A stretch of DNA of 64,000 nucleotides from Miscanthus floridulus. Its lineage: Eukaryota; Streptophyta; Magnoliopsida; Poales; Poaceae. The stretch covers positions 124,211,259-124,275,258 of the forward strand of contig NC_089582.1 of the NCBI RefSeq assembly GCF_019320115.1, in the 5' to 3' direction. This document shows, piece after piece, positions 1 through 11,300 of this stretch. How positions within the stretch are numbered: the stretch's first letter is position 1; each line of letters opens with the position of its first letter. Below the pieces are notes generated by a model. That model was not told the DNA's origin. It did no database searches and was given only the letters and a program-made list of their open reading frames with translations. The position numbers were made by a program, and so were the translations under genes.

Positions 1-79
1 CCCAGATTTGCATGCAGACCGATCAGAGAACGTACAGAACACAACGAACAATCCATGGCGGCGCGTGATTAATTCAAAC

Positions 80-354
80 CTCTCGAGCTTGACGGCGAAG
101 GGGACGGTGAGGATCCCGGTGCACAGGCTGCCGAAGGCGATGAGGAAGAGCGGGTCCAGCCCCAGAGCCAGCACGGGCGTCAGCACCACCATGTACGCGG
201 CGCTGGCCAGCTGCACGCCCACCAGTCCCAGCGAGATGGCGGTGTCCTCCCAGCACCCTCCGCCCGCCACGGCGTCATCGAGAGGCAGGAGCAGCGGCAC
301 GGCCGCAGCGCCGGTCGCCGCCGCGGCAGAGTCGGTGGCGGGCGCGCCGGCCAT
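80..354 (-). CDS. WAT1-related (EamA/DMT-type) transporter, first exon only
   Basis: Read on the minus strand from the ATG at 354, this exon encodes 91 complete codons and ends in a split codon at a consensus donor (AG|GT, intron from 79). After a low-complexity Ala-rich start of about 35 residues come two hydrophobic stretches, around ISLGLVGVQLASAAYMVV and the LFLIAFGSLCTGIL region, followed by PFAVKLER just before the splice site. That pattern, with an ER residue pair at the exon 1 end, is usual for plant WAT1-related (nodulin MtN21-like) drug/metabolite transporters, which have 10 membrane helices and sit in vacuolar or plasma membranes. The remaining exons lie outside the window, so substrate and exact subfamily cannot be given. 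Start choice rests on the first in-frame ATG and on the length expected for the family. Confidence 0.72.
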
Positions 355-496
355 GCACGCGATTTCCTCTTCTGGTGGACGCGCGCGCGCAGGTGTGGCC
401 TCTGCGCACGTCGCGCGCGCCTCGACTCTTCTGTGCTTGCTATTCTGAGGGGCGATGGCCCCTCCTTCCCGCAACGGCCGCTACAGGGCGGGACTG

Positions 497-645
497 AAGC
501 TGAGATGGTAGGAACGAGTCATGCTCCACTGAATTGTTGAAGCCGAAATGGTAGGTAATAGGAACGAGCGATGAGTCAACTGTTGAATTGCCGAAATGGT
601 AGAAACGAGCAATGCTCAACTCAAATGTTTGAATTAGGATGGGAT
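497..645. repeat. three degenerate short tandem copies (about 45-50 bp unit)
   Basis: Three copies of a unit with the core GAAATGGTAGGAACGAG, then a variant of CAATGCTCAACTGAATTGTTGAA, follow one another upstream of the WAT1-like gene. Copies differ by small indels. Nothing suggests coding; it is a short intergenic minisatellite. Confidence 0.55.
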
Positions 646-1182
646 GGCCGTATCCCGTAGAGGAGGCAGAAGAGGACGCGCCAAGCCAGAGTTGGGGAAG
701 AACGGGCTGCACTAACATTTCATACAACATGGGCATGGCTGGTTTACTGCAATCTGCAGCGGTACATACTAACTGCAAGTCTGCAACATTCCTTCCATTG
801 TTCTGAGTTGAATCACATCAGCTGCAATTGCAATATTTTGAGTAAACAGATTTGCACCCACTGACCCACATTGCAAGTTATCAAACTTCTCATGCGTAAC
901 TGTGAGGAAGGTTGCGCCATGAACTACACACAGGTTGCGCCATGAAGGATTCCCCATCAGGAACTAGGCCATCAAGGATGCCCCATCAGGAACCCCACAC
1001 TGATTGTGTTGCAATGCCACAGCAAATCAGAATTCAAAATTTCAGATTCGCTGTGGTTCAACAACTCAGCATCAATTTGGAACAAATTTTTGCCAGTGCT
1101 AACAATCACACAAAATTTTGTTCGACATGAAAGCAAACATCTATACAGAAGATATCCAAGAAACAGGATTGCGGTTGGACAG

Positions 1183-2188
1183 TTAACCCAACTGATACTT
1201 CACTTCTGCTCCCTCTCGTGTCAACTTAGGTGTGTCTCTAAGGCTGACCAAGGATTTCACAGTGTCAGCGCCGAATCTTCCTGCTAGGGCGCCTTTCTCA
1301 GCGATCACAAGTGATTTCTCCTTCACAAAGCTTTGCAGTTTCTTGGTATCGAAATCAAGGCGTTCTTGGTCTGCACCAATACAAAGTGAAATAAGCAATT
1401 GTTTGTCATAAATATTGCCTCGAGGAACTAGCTAAATATAAATAGTTGGACTAAATAGGCACACAAGTTTCCTTGTTTGCAGAAAGAAGAACATGCTTCA
1501 CTTTTTCTTGGATTTTCACGAAAATGAAATAAAATAGTTTGGATGCCAGAAGAGTCGATAAAAAAAGAATAGTGTCAGCACAGAGTTCTTTACACGCTGC
1601 TCATTTTAACAGTTTGTGTGCAAAAAAGCTTGCTCCATATATGAAATTCAAAATCAACTGTAAATGCTTGCTCCATATATCTAATGAACCTGCATCACTG
1701 ATAAATTCAAATGCACTGGTTTTTGTGGAGCATGATTCCTGAGCATACCTTTCTCCAGAACAGTGTGTGCCACATGAAATGGGACACGAGCAAAAACATC
1801 AGATCCAGGAAACATTAGCCAAGTATGTTCTTTGGGGTCGTGGTCTCCACAAGTTGGGCATATCTCCTTTATCAGCTGCTTGCCAGAGTTTCCTTCCATC
1901 TCTTTCATTATGACCTCAAAGGGAGATGGCACACTGCTTTTGGTTGTCCTAGCTTGTTTCCGGAGGGCTGTCAGGGCCTCCCTGTTTGCATTTCTTATCT
2001 TATCATTTTCCACCAACTGATAGCAACAGAGAACAAAAAATCAGAAGAGTGATATTTAGACTCTCATCTGGTATTAATAAGGCAAGCCAATAACATATAT
2101 GAACCTGATGCCTAGCTAGAAGAACTTGTTCCGCACCAGTCTCAATGTCAACCAGAGCCTCTTGAAGCTGCTTCATGTTGGGATCCAT
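1183..2188 (-). CDS. PDRG1: PDRG1-like prefoldin-family protein (p53 and DNA damage-regulated protein 1 homologue)
   Basis: Three coding exons on the minus strand, 2188-2105, 2016-1749 and 1370-1183, join in frame (84+268+188 nt) to give 179 residues plus stop; all junctions have AG/GT borders. The N-terminal part (MDPNMKQLQEALVDIETGAE and on) and the C-terminal part (LEKDQERLDFDTKKLQSF) are amphipathic helices of a prefoldin beta-type coiled coil. The middle holds a CPTCGDHDPKEHTW segment with a CxxC pair that the shorter animal protein lacks. Known family role: PDRG1 is a non-canonical prefoldin subunit in the R2TP/prefoldin-like complex that helps RNA polymerase and other complexes assemble. 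The exon starting at 2195 opens 7 nt before the ATG, so an untranslated first exon must lie upstream, probably at 4041-4300. Start chosen because the family begins at this Met and the acceptor abuts it. Confidence 0.88.
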
Positions 2189-2569
2189 TATAGAGCTGAA
2201 AAACAATGCCAATCATTTTTTTTTCATTGTCTCAGATTCCCAGCAAATTGCTCAAGAAGAACACTCATCCTCGTATTGTACACTACAATCTTAAACTGCC
2301 AAACATAATATTCAGAGTTTCAATTGTAGCTATGCATCTTCTATTACAGAAGGTACACAATTCTGAAACCTGATATAAATAAAAAGAATGCTTGTACAAA
2401 AGTAGCACTTGAGGTGAGGTAGCATCAAAATTCTCTTTATTTCAATATATTGGCCGCATTGCTCCTAGCTGGCGCAATAACACACCTCAGGTTTATAGTA
2501 TGGTTTTCTAGCTACTTCAATTTTAAATTGAAGCCTCATGTGGTATACCCAATAAAATAGAACTGGCAT

Positions 2570-3464
2570 CTACGTTACACGGATACGTGAGGTAGGCCAC
2601 ATATCCCGTATCGGATACGTATCCGATACGGATACGCTTGGGATACACGACGGATACGTATCCGTGAAGTATCGGGAAAAAAAATAATTGCAGAAAAAAT
2701 CCGATACTTCCTCTGATACGTATCCATGCGATTTGATGAATGACAATACGTATCCGCCTTCCGCCACGGACGCCTGGCTGCACGAGCGCCGCCGCCTGAT
2801 GCGCCTCTGCCCACTTGCACGCGCGAGGGCTGAGTGGCTGACCGCACCTTCCGCCCGGAAGTGCTACCGCCCGCTCGGATGCACAGCGGCACGAGTGCCA
2901 CAGCCCGACGTGCGGCTTCCTGCCAGTACGCTCGAGCGCCAATGGCGCAGCCCGCCCGACGCCTCCCTCCTGGCCACCCGCCTGCCTCGGCGGCCGCAAC
3001 GACCTCCAGCACTTCCTGGTGGCGATTCAGCGGAGACTTCCGGTGATCTTCCCTTCTTAATTTCCTTCTTCCCCTCCTGATGTAGTCACTCGTTGCTTCA
3101 TTTCTGCTTCAACGGCAACCTCTGTTCTATTCCTGTTGCCTGATTTCTGTCTTCCCCTGTGGAAAGGGGTGAGAACTAGGGAAGCAAAGGATACAGACTG
3201 AGCGGTGGTGAGCTGTGCTGATTTTTACTGGTGTCGGTGGAACGAGTGGTGGAGATGGAAAGCTGCGTCAATGCTTCTGTTGTACGAAGCCACTAGTCTA
3301 GAAGCAGTTAAATAATTGTAGATGTGGCTTCAGAGAGCGTTTGATTGGCTTCTACTAATTTTAACATGTCTTATTATTTTTTTTTAAAAAAACATAAAAC
3401 GTATCCGCGTATCAGGTTTTTTAGAAAAATGACGTATCCACGTATCCGTATCCGTGCTGCATAG
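2570..3464. mobile_element. non-autonomous hAT-type element, 895 bp, in the PDRG1 5' UTR intron
   Basis: Perfect 8-bp direct repeats ACTGGCAT lie at 2562-2569 and 3465-3472, the size made by hAT transposases. The ends are imperfect inverted repeats (CTACGTTACACGGATACG against CTATGCAGCACGGATACGG in reverse complement). Both ends carry many copies of GATACGTATCCG-type subterminal motifs (2575-2740 and 3400-3457). The interior from about 2750 to 3060 is strongly GC-rich and unlike the AT-rich rest, as if taken from a gene, but I recognise no protein. No transposase is encoded. Confidence 0.75.
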
Positions 3465-4040
3465 ACTGGCATACACGGATTAAATTAGAGTAGGAGCTGG
3501 ACTATGAGCTTGTAGAACACCTGGTCCTTGACCCATGGCTTCCCGCGCAGCACCTGCTCATATGACTCGACACAGAAAATAAAATCTGAAATTTCATAGT
3601 CCCAGTGATCTTGCTGTTCATCCTATATGCTTCAATCCATTTAAGTGAATCAGCATGTTCTACAGCACACTATAGGCCATGAAAACCCACCCCAGGTATC
3701 TCCACCTGTGGATTGAGAGTAAAAACCAGTGAATTTCGGAGGTGGAATTAAAGAAAATTATGAAGCAATTGTTGAATTGGACTATTAAACACAAAAGCTT
3801 TCCTCAATTGATCTCTAATTTTGCAGTCAAATACATTCTCAGAGCTAAAACAAAATGCCCTGAGGCTTAATTGTTGAGTCATGGTATCACTAGTTGCGTG
3901 GAGCACTACTTCTATTTCTGAAAAAGTATGTACATAAATATACAGATAAAGTATGAAAAGCCGAAGTGCATATTACAACCTTTACTACTGCTAAATTGCC
4001 CTTCCCTATATTACAGAGAATCGGTTGAGTTTATACTTAC

Positions 4041-4300
4041 GGGGAGCTGACTATGCCTGAGAGCTCAAAACCGCTCCGGCCCTCGGGACGCACCGCCTAG
4101 AACTCGCCTCCTCCTGTGCTGTGCGCGGCATGCCACGCCCAGAGGCCGCCGCCTGCCTGGGTGCCGGCCGCGCCACTGCCGCAACGCCGACTCCCACCAC
4201 CAGCCGCTCGCTGCCTGGTTCTGCGCCCGGCGACTCCCCGCTGCAGGTACCGCCCGCCCCCACCGGCCCACTGCAACCGCCTCGTCCGCTCGTCGGCGCC
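4041..4300 (-). other. probable untranslated first exon of PDRG1
   Basis: A strong minus-strand donor (CCCC|GTAAGTATAA) sits at 4041/4040, and the sequence above it is GC-rich without a conserved ORF. Splicing from here to the acceptor at 2196 would give the 5' UTR exon that the PDRG1 gene structure requires. The upstream limit is approximate; it is not supported by transcript data. Confidence 0.4.
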
Positions 4301-4425
4301 GCCTAGCGGCCTAGGGCTACCTTTTCTTTCCTTCAAGGATTCAGTTGGGCTGGGCCGCGGGCTCGGTTTAGAACGGGGCATCTCTATACGAGGCCTCCGC
4401 CTCATGGGCCTGGGTTGGCCCACCC

Positions 4426-4432
4426 TATATAA
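4426..4432 (+). promoter_or_regulatory. TATA box of the MSH4 promoter
   Basis: TATATAA on the plus strand lies 111 bp before the MSH4 ATG. With PDRG1 transcribed leftwards from about 4.3 kb, the interval 4300-4543 is a short divergent (bidirectional) promoter region. Confidence 0.5.
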
Positions 4433-4542
4433 CGGTCAAGCGCCAAGCGGCATTGCATTCCGGCACATATCCCCCGAGAAAAGCCGGCATTCGCGCACAC
4501 TCGCGGGCGGGCGCAGCTGCGGTGCGGCTCGGCGCGGCGGAG

Positions 4543-4632
4543 ATGGAGGGCGACGCCGCCGGAGCTGACGAAGGAGGAGGTGGAGAGCGGTCTAGCTTCG
4601 TTATCGGCCTCATCGAGAACCGCACCAAGGAG
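4543..4632 (+). CDS. MSH4: MSH4 first exon only (meiotic MutS homologue)
   Basis: ATG at 4543 opens 30 codons ending KE at a donor GAG|GTTAGT (4632/4633). After an acidic, Gly-rich start, the residues GERSSFVIGLIENRTKE match the conserved N-terminus of plant MSH4, where the first intron falls right after this KE. MSH4 pairs with MSH5 to stabilise recombination intermediates and promote class I crossovers. The other roughly 20 exons (lever, clamp and ATPase domains) were looked for downstream on the plus strand and not found: the presumed intron runs into a truncated copia element from about 5.66 kb, then other repeats and unrelated genes. So this is either a broken or duplicated 5' fragment, or a gene split by rearrangement. 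Family assignment rests on a short motif. Confidence 0.7.
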
Positions 4633-5659
4633 GTTAGTCACGGTCACGCTGTAAAGCTCCCTCCGCATTTCCCCGGTTGCTCGATCAATCCGCGCGAATT
4701 GGGTTGATTCCTCTCGTGACCCCGTTATCCTCCGCCCGGCGCCCTCCCAGTTCGTCATTCGCTTGCGTGTCGGGGCGCTCCAACTGTGTGAGCTGCTGCT
4801 TTGTCGGATTGCTTGCTTCGATTGGTTCGCTGATGTACCTGCTTCGTCGAATTGCTTGCTTCCATTGGTTCGCTGCTGTTGCTTCGTCCGATTGCTTGCT
4901 TCAATTGGTTCGAGTAGGACTTTTGCAGTTAGTTATTCGGTTCAAGCGTCGCATTCCATTTTGCTCGAGTTATTCTTCTAGGGTTTAGGGGTTTTGAGGA
5001 TTGGCCTTTGGTTTATCGGTGTACGATTTTCCTCGGGCTGATCCAGCTGTGTTGTACAGTCGAATTGTGTCTGAGATGAACACAGCTGTCGAGGAGGGCA
5101 AAACTATTTCAGTACCCTGCTGTTGAATGGTTCACTAAAACTGATTTGATCAGATATTCCAATTTTCGTTGTCTCAGAGTTTATTCTGCTTCCTAGTAGT
5201 ACATAGCACAAGCTTCATTGCCATTTTATTACAAGGGGGCAGCACCGTAACTGAGGTTAAGCAGAAAGTCCTATAGGAGAAGGTTACCTACGGTAACTAT
5301 ACTTTGATAATGGATTACAAGCTCTTCATTAGAAAGCACAAATGTCATAAACACTTTTTTTTAACCCTATAGATGGCATGCTAGCGAGCGAAAGGGCCGC
5401 TGAGATGCTGGGGTTGCAGGAAGCAGGAAAGAAGAATATGCAATAAGTTTTCATGGGAAACATCAAACCTAGCATTTTTCTTATAAATCATTAATAATTG
5501 AACAATACCAATATATAGTGTTTCCCTTATTAGATTAATTTTATTCACCTGTTTTACTGTTTATTAATTACTGCAAATTTAGAATTCTATATTTAATTTG
5601 TCTTTTCTTAAGTTGCATCTGAATTTGTGTATCCCATCCCATGCTGTATTGTTTCAATT
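4633..5659. other. MSH4 intron 1 remnant, no gene seen
   Basis: The start is CT-rich with a repeated phrase (TCGATTGCTTGCTTCNATTGG, three copies, about 4805-4915), then becomes AT-rich. No exon of MSH4 or other coding segment is visible before the copia sequence. Confidence 0.5.
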
Positions 5660-5674
5660 CTTTGTTGTGAAAGT

Positions 5675-6671
5675 TTTCACTCACAAAGTCGACAAAGATA
5701 TATTTGTATGTCAAATATATGTCGATGACATAATATTTGGTAGTACTAATCATTCTTTTTGTGAGGAATTTAGTAGGATCATGACCAAGAGATTTGAGAT
5801 GTCCATGATAGGTGAATTAAAGTTCTTCCTCGGATTTCAAATCAAGCAAGTGAAGGACGGAACTTTCATTAGCCAAACGAAGTACACTCATGATATGCTC
5901 AAGAAGTTTGACATGGTGAATGCCAAGCCTATCAAAACTTTCATGCCAACCAATGGACATCTAGATCTCAATGATGAAAGAAAAGTCATGGATACTAAGG
6001 TATATCTCTCCATGATCGGCTCTCTACTTTATTTATACGCATCTAGGCCCAATATTATGCTTAGTCTGTGCATGTGTGCTAGATTTCAAGCTAATCCAAA
6101 AGAGTGTCACTTAGTGGCCGATAAAAAAATCTTGAGATATTTAGTACGCACTCCTAACCTTGGCTTGTGGTATCCTAAGGGCTCTAGGTTTGATCTACTT
6201 AGATATTTAGATTCTGATTACGCCGGTTGCAAAGTAGATCAAAAAAGTACTTCGGGAACATGTCAATTCCTTGGACGGTCCCTAGTGTCATAGAGTTCTA
6301 AAAAGCAAAATTGTGTAGCCCTTTCCATCATCGAGGCCGAGTATGTTGCAGCCAGTGCATGTTGTGCTCAACTACTTTGGATGAGGCAAACCCTTCAAGA
6401 TTTTGGATGTCACTTCACTAAAATCTCACTCTTGCGTGACAACGAAAGTGGCATAAAGTTAGACAACAATCCTGTAAGCCACTCAAGAACTAAGCACATA
6501 GACATCCGACATCATTTTTTGAGAGACCATGAAGTCAAAGGGGATATCAAAATTCGTCATGGGAGCATCAAAAAGCAACTAGCCGATATCTTCACTAAGC
6601 CTCTTGATGAGTCAAGGTTTTGTGATTTGCATAGTGAGCTAAATATACTTGATTCTCATAACGTGGTTTGA
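5675..6671 (+). pseudogene. copia pol remnant: end of reverse transcriptase plus RNase H
   Basis: The reading frame enters RT just before the catalytic YVDD (FVCQIYVDDIIFGSTN), continues through the thumb/connection (GELKFFLGFQIKQ) and then RNase H with DSDYAGCKVDQKSTSG and EAEYVAAS, ending ADIFTKPLDESRF near the usual copia pol C-terminus. One in-frame TAG interrupts the RNase H segment at about 6291 where the family has Trp. RT upstream of the YVDD box, and integrase, are absent, so it cannot work. Confidence 0.9.
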
Positions 6672-7823
6672 ACTATAGCACACCTTGATTGATGAACTAG
6701 CGTGGATAGGAGAAATGAATTGCAAAAAAGTTTAAATATTGTGCTTAAAATGTTTATCATAAGAAACAAGTGCATTATGATCATTGTTTGTATTGATTAT
6801 TTGTTGCTGATCATAGTGTGCTTGAGATATGTATCCATATCCTATATATATAGAGGTATTTAGTTAGTAGCTAAATTTGCTGTGCTAGGGAGTGCGGCAG
6901 TGCCGTGTGTGGCGAGCGGTAGTGCCGCACTTTGAATTCCAACTGGAATTCGGCCCGAAAACAGCAGTTACTGTGGGGGCCCGTCTTACCTCTCTATTTC
7001 ACCTGGCCCCCAGGGTAACTTCCCTTCTCCCTTATTCACCGTAGCCGTCGCCTCCTCTTCTTTCCCGCACGCATGCACACAGCTACTATCGTCGCTGCTC
7101 TGTCCAGCGCCGCGCCGCCACCTCCGGCACTGCTGTGGCCTGCTGGTGCTCTTCCTCGTCATCACCGGCAGCAGCTGAAGTGGAGCCATTCTCTTCCTTT
7201 CCTCCTCAATTCGCGTAAATCAAGGTGAAACCCTAACCTCGTCTCAATCTATGCCATGGAGCTCTATCTTTGTTGACTGATAGTTTCTAGTGACTGCATG
7301 ATTAGGATAGAAACTAGTTTGATGAATGAATTGAATCAAAACAAAGATTCATTGGTTGAGCCTCATCTGTACTCACGGCAGTGCCGCATGTTGGGTGCGG
7401 TAGTGCCGCACTCAACAGAATGAATATGTAAATACAAATGTTGTTCCATCGATGACTCTGTTTTGGTTGGATTTGTGCACCAGATGTATTTCTATCTTAA
7501 ACATGTAGCTACTTTACCTACATTGTAGACAACTCTATATATTTGTTTAGGTCTACTCATTCTGAGATTGTCTAGTGGTTTAGGAGAATGGTTGAGAAAT
7601 AGTCTGAATAGTTGAGAAGAAATGAATCGTGGGAGAGGTGAAGCACTAGGTGCGGCAGTGCCGCTCCTAGGGTGCGGCAGTGCCATACCCTCTGACCATA
7701 TTGGTTCAAGGTGGTTTCCTAACCTGAGATTTGAATCATCTCATCTATCTAGAGTGTTTTACAAGTGTTCTTCTATACCCCTTATGTACAGTTTCTCATT
7801 TGGACCTATATTTGTTTGCATAG

Positions 7824-9498
7824 ATGGCCTCTAGAGGTGATAATGACAAGAGGAGGAAGAGGAAGATGACCGAGCCTCAGGATAAGCAGATGCCTCATCA
7901 TGGTCGTGGTAGGACCACAGGGGGCAGCAGCAGTGCAGCAGGCAGAGATGTTGCCAGAGATAGGGGGAGGAGAGATCAGATGATCTAGGGTGAGGAGAAC
8001 CTAGAGAGGGCTGGCCGCACCATTCCTCCAGGTGCTTTCCTAGATACTCCACCTCATCTTGAGGAGTTTGACATGAGCTACATCAGAGAGTATTCTAAGA
8101 ATGTAGTTATGAGGTGTCATGTTAACACACGTCCGCATCCCGTGCTCAATTATGTGGAAAAGCTAAAGATGGTGGAAGAAGCACGGGAAAATAATCCCTA
8201 TGAGCAGCCAAAGGATTTGGGGATTGACTACAGGTTTTGGAATGTGTTTCATTCCAACATCTATGCATTTGTGAACTTCAACTCCAAAAAATCCAAGGTT
8301 GTCAAGATGCACTATGTTGATTGGGAGGAGATGAAGGGAAAGAATGAGCCTGAGTTCAATAAGGTGATCAAGGCTTGTGACTTGTTTGGACTCACTGATA
8401 TTATGAGCTTCAGATATAATTGGAATGAAGAAGTGCTAGCCTAGTTTCATTCCACTTTCTTCTATAGCATCTACACTAATGAGATTCACTAGATGACTGA
8501 GGGATGGCATTATAGAATTGATTTTGTGACTTTCAGTTGTATCCTTGGTTTTGGAGAGGAGCGGGGTTTCACTTACATTCATGATGAGGCTAGAGCTAAG
8601 ATCTGTGATATTGCCTATATGTGGATTGATAGAAGAAGTGCAGATGGGAAGGTCAGTGGCCTGGAGAGCTATTATTACATTTTGAACAATTTGATCAGGC
8701 ACACTATCAATCCCAAAGATAGAGCAGCTTTTGATCTTAATGGATATGTGAGGAATGTGCTTTCTAGATTTGCTCCTGGAGGTGACAGGTTTAATGTCCC
8801 TCGCTTCATATGGTGTGAGCTGAGGAACACGATGGAGGATGGGAGAAAGGGGATACCCTATGCCCCCTATCTTATGTTTATGATTGAGAGGGTCACTGGC
8901 TACATATTTGAGAAAGATGGTCTTCACACCATCTATAAGATTGAGAAGACCCGAGGAGCAGGTGCTAGCAGGGCAGTGAGACGCTCTCCATTAGTTGTGG
9001 ACGTGCCTGAGTCGTCCCGCTCTAGGCCTCGCAAGGAAAAGAATATGGAGACGTCTGGGAAGTGGATCAAGGCTATTTTCACCACATGCACCTATGCAGC
9101 GAGGACCGCATATCAGGACCAGTTGGAGAACTGTGAAGCCAATAGGGAGGCTAGAGAGCATGCAGGGCTGCCACCTCTTTCTCCAGTTTAGTCACCGCCG
9201 AGGTTTAATGACCTCCCTAGCCTTTCTAAGATAGATTCAGAGGATGAGGAGGAGGAGGAGGAGCAGGAGCAGCCAGAGCTTGATCCACAAGTTTGAGGTC
9301 CACCTGCAGTCCATGAGGAGGAGCACTAGACGTGAGTGCCACACTTTGACCACTCATCGCCAAGGGAGGGCGGTGGTGTCTTCTTCCTCCTCTGATGATG
9401 ATGATGATGATGATGATGGAGAAGAGGATGTTGCAGGTGCTAGTGGAGCTGCTGGTGCAGATGATGTCGATTGGGACACCATCCAAGAAGATGAGTGA
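7824..9498 (+). pseudogene. extra (post-pol) ORF of the SIRE-like element, 'putative plant transposon protein' type
   Basis: From the ATG at 7824 one frame runs to 9296 (491 codons), broken by exactly four stops at about 7986, 8442, 8490 and 9189, all TAG. A one-base frameshift in the GAG-repeat near 9240-9290 then leads into an acidic tail with an Asp run that ends at 9498. The body (around HVNTRPHPVLNYVEK and YGWHYRIDF-like text) resembles the plant transposon-associated domain found after pol in SIRE-type elements; whether it is env-like is unproven. A basic N-terminus (KRRKRK) could be a nuclear signal. Confidence 0.6.
9391..9419. repeat. (GAT)n microsatellite coding an Asp run
   Basis: About nine GAT triplets within the acidic tail of the extra ORF. 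Confidence 0.8.
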
Positions 9499-10131
9499 GT
9501 GTTGGTCTTTCTTTTTTTCTTCTCTTTTTGGTGCTTTATGTCAAAGGGGGAGAAAATTAGAGGGGTCAACAACTTTTTTATCGCCGTAGAGAGGAGGTTG
9601 CTGCAGCTGGAGCTTCATGTTCTTATCTATTTAGAGTATACTTCGTTAGGTTGAGAGTTTGAGAGATGATTCAAAACTCTATTTATGTAATAATGCTACC
9701 TAAGTACTTTATATGTATAGGATATGGACATATATTAATCTATGTTGTCGCTTGTGATACAATTGTGCTAGAATGTATATCTTTATATGTATCATATGTG
9801 TGGTGTCTGTTCTGATCTGTGCTGTTACAGCAAGTGCGGCAGTGCCGCACCCAGCTATAACAGCAAAACATGTTATGCATAAACTGTCATTCGCATCACA
9901 TTTTACATACCTGACACAGTATGCAGCACCCCACAGGAGCATGGATGTAGGGGGGCCCATCACTTTCACTAAAATGTGAATCTTGGCTTCTTATGCCAAT
10001 GTTAGAATTCAATTCTCTATTCACACATTTAAGGGGAGGCTCTATACCCATGGCTCAAAAATCTCAGTATTTATGTCATATCTTTTGTAAGCTCTAATTG
10101 GGTTGTCATCAATCACTAAAAAGAGGGAGAT

Positions 10132-11300
10132 TGAAAGTGCAATCAAGCCCTAATTGTGGCTTTTTGTGATAATGACCACACAATTAGAAAACTAATGAGA
10201 TTTATTGAGATTACAAGCAGGAAATTTATATTCGATGATGCTACACTAAACGAAGGAGCCCTCAATTACAAATGTTGATGGCTTCAAACTCAAAGAAGAT
10301 TTAAATTCTTTTATATTTTGAATTTTAGTATAGGAAAAGCCATACTATAAAGGGGGACACAATGCTTAAGCTAACATGTGCTACCAAGTGCTCAAACATA
10401 CACATGCATTCTTAGATTCACAGCCTAAACTTCACTCTTACCCTTGTTGTCTTGATAGGTGCGGCACTGCCACACTTGAAAAGAGGCACTGCCATAGTGC
10501 GGCACTGCCGCACTTAAGCCACGGCACTGCCATGACTTAAGTGACCATTGGGGCTGAGTGGGTATTTATACCCATCCTCTTCCTCCCCAATGGCAATCTT
10601 CTTTCTTTTGCTCATTCCAGCTCATCCAAAACAGAAAAGGAGCTCTCTCTCTCTCTCTCTCTCTCCTTCCATTAGTGACCTTGAGCCCTCAAGCAAATCT
10701 ATTAATTTTCTCATCAATCCTTGAGAGAAAAGGGTCCAAAACTTGATTAGAGAGCAGCTCCATTGATTCCTCAACTCAAAAGAGCATTTGGTTCACGTTT
10801 TGGCTGGCAGTTGTGTTTGTTACCCTTAGAGCTTGGCTCCTAGCTGGCTAGAGTGTCGCCCGTGGAGCTTACCAACTTGTGTGGTAGCCCCGGGAGATTT
10901 GTAACCATCTCTTGAAGATAGTATACTCACCCCTCATCTCAAGAGTTAAGTCTCTTGACTTGAGAACGAGGAAGGGTTGGAAAGCCCTAAGCCTTACTGG
11001 CTACCCTCAACAATGTAGAGGTAGGCAAGCCTTGGTGGCTAGCCGAATCACGGGATAATTCATTGTGTTACTTGTGCTTGATTTACATTACTTGCATTTT
11101 ATATTGTTGGTTGAGGTAATTTCTAGGGTTTCTAGTCGATCTACTTGTGTGTGGTATTCCTACAACTTCTAGCTCTTGATCTATGACTATCATACCTGCA
11201 GTAGGCTGAGAAATTTCTTCAATCTAAGTTTCCATTCACTGATTTTGAACTGTGACTCGAAGTTGTCTACAGGTGCGGCAGTGCCGCTGTTCTAGTCTGC
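10132..11300 (+). repeat. 3' LTR of the plus-strand copia element, left part
   Basis: Starts TGAAAGTGCAATC directly after a purine tract. It contains several copies of the palindrome-like motif GTGCGGCAGTGCCGCAC (about 10459, 10498, 11275) and a (CT)n tract (10642-10668). The remainder of the LTR lies at 16078-16205, beyond the inserted minus-strand element. Confidence 0.6.
10642..10668. repeat. (CT)n microsatellite
   Basis: Uninterrupted CT dinucleotides within the copia LTR. Confidence 0.9.

Noticed and set aside
8..448. Plus-strand ORF of 146 codons
   Set aside because: It is the antisense shadow of the WAT1-like first exon; GC-rich sequence is open in several frames.
2523..3080. ORFs of 130-158 codons
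   Set aside because: Inside the hAT-type element, overlapping on both strands, no recognised domain.
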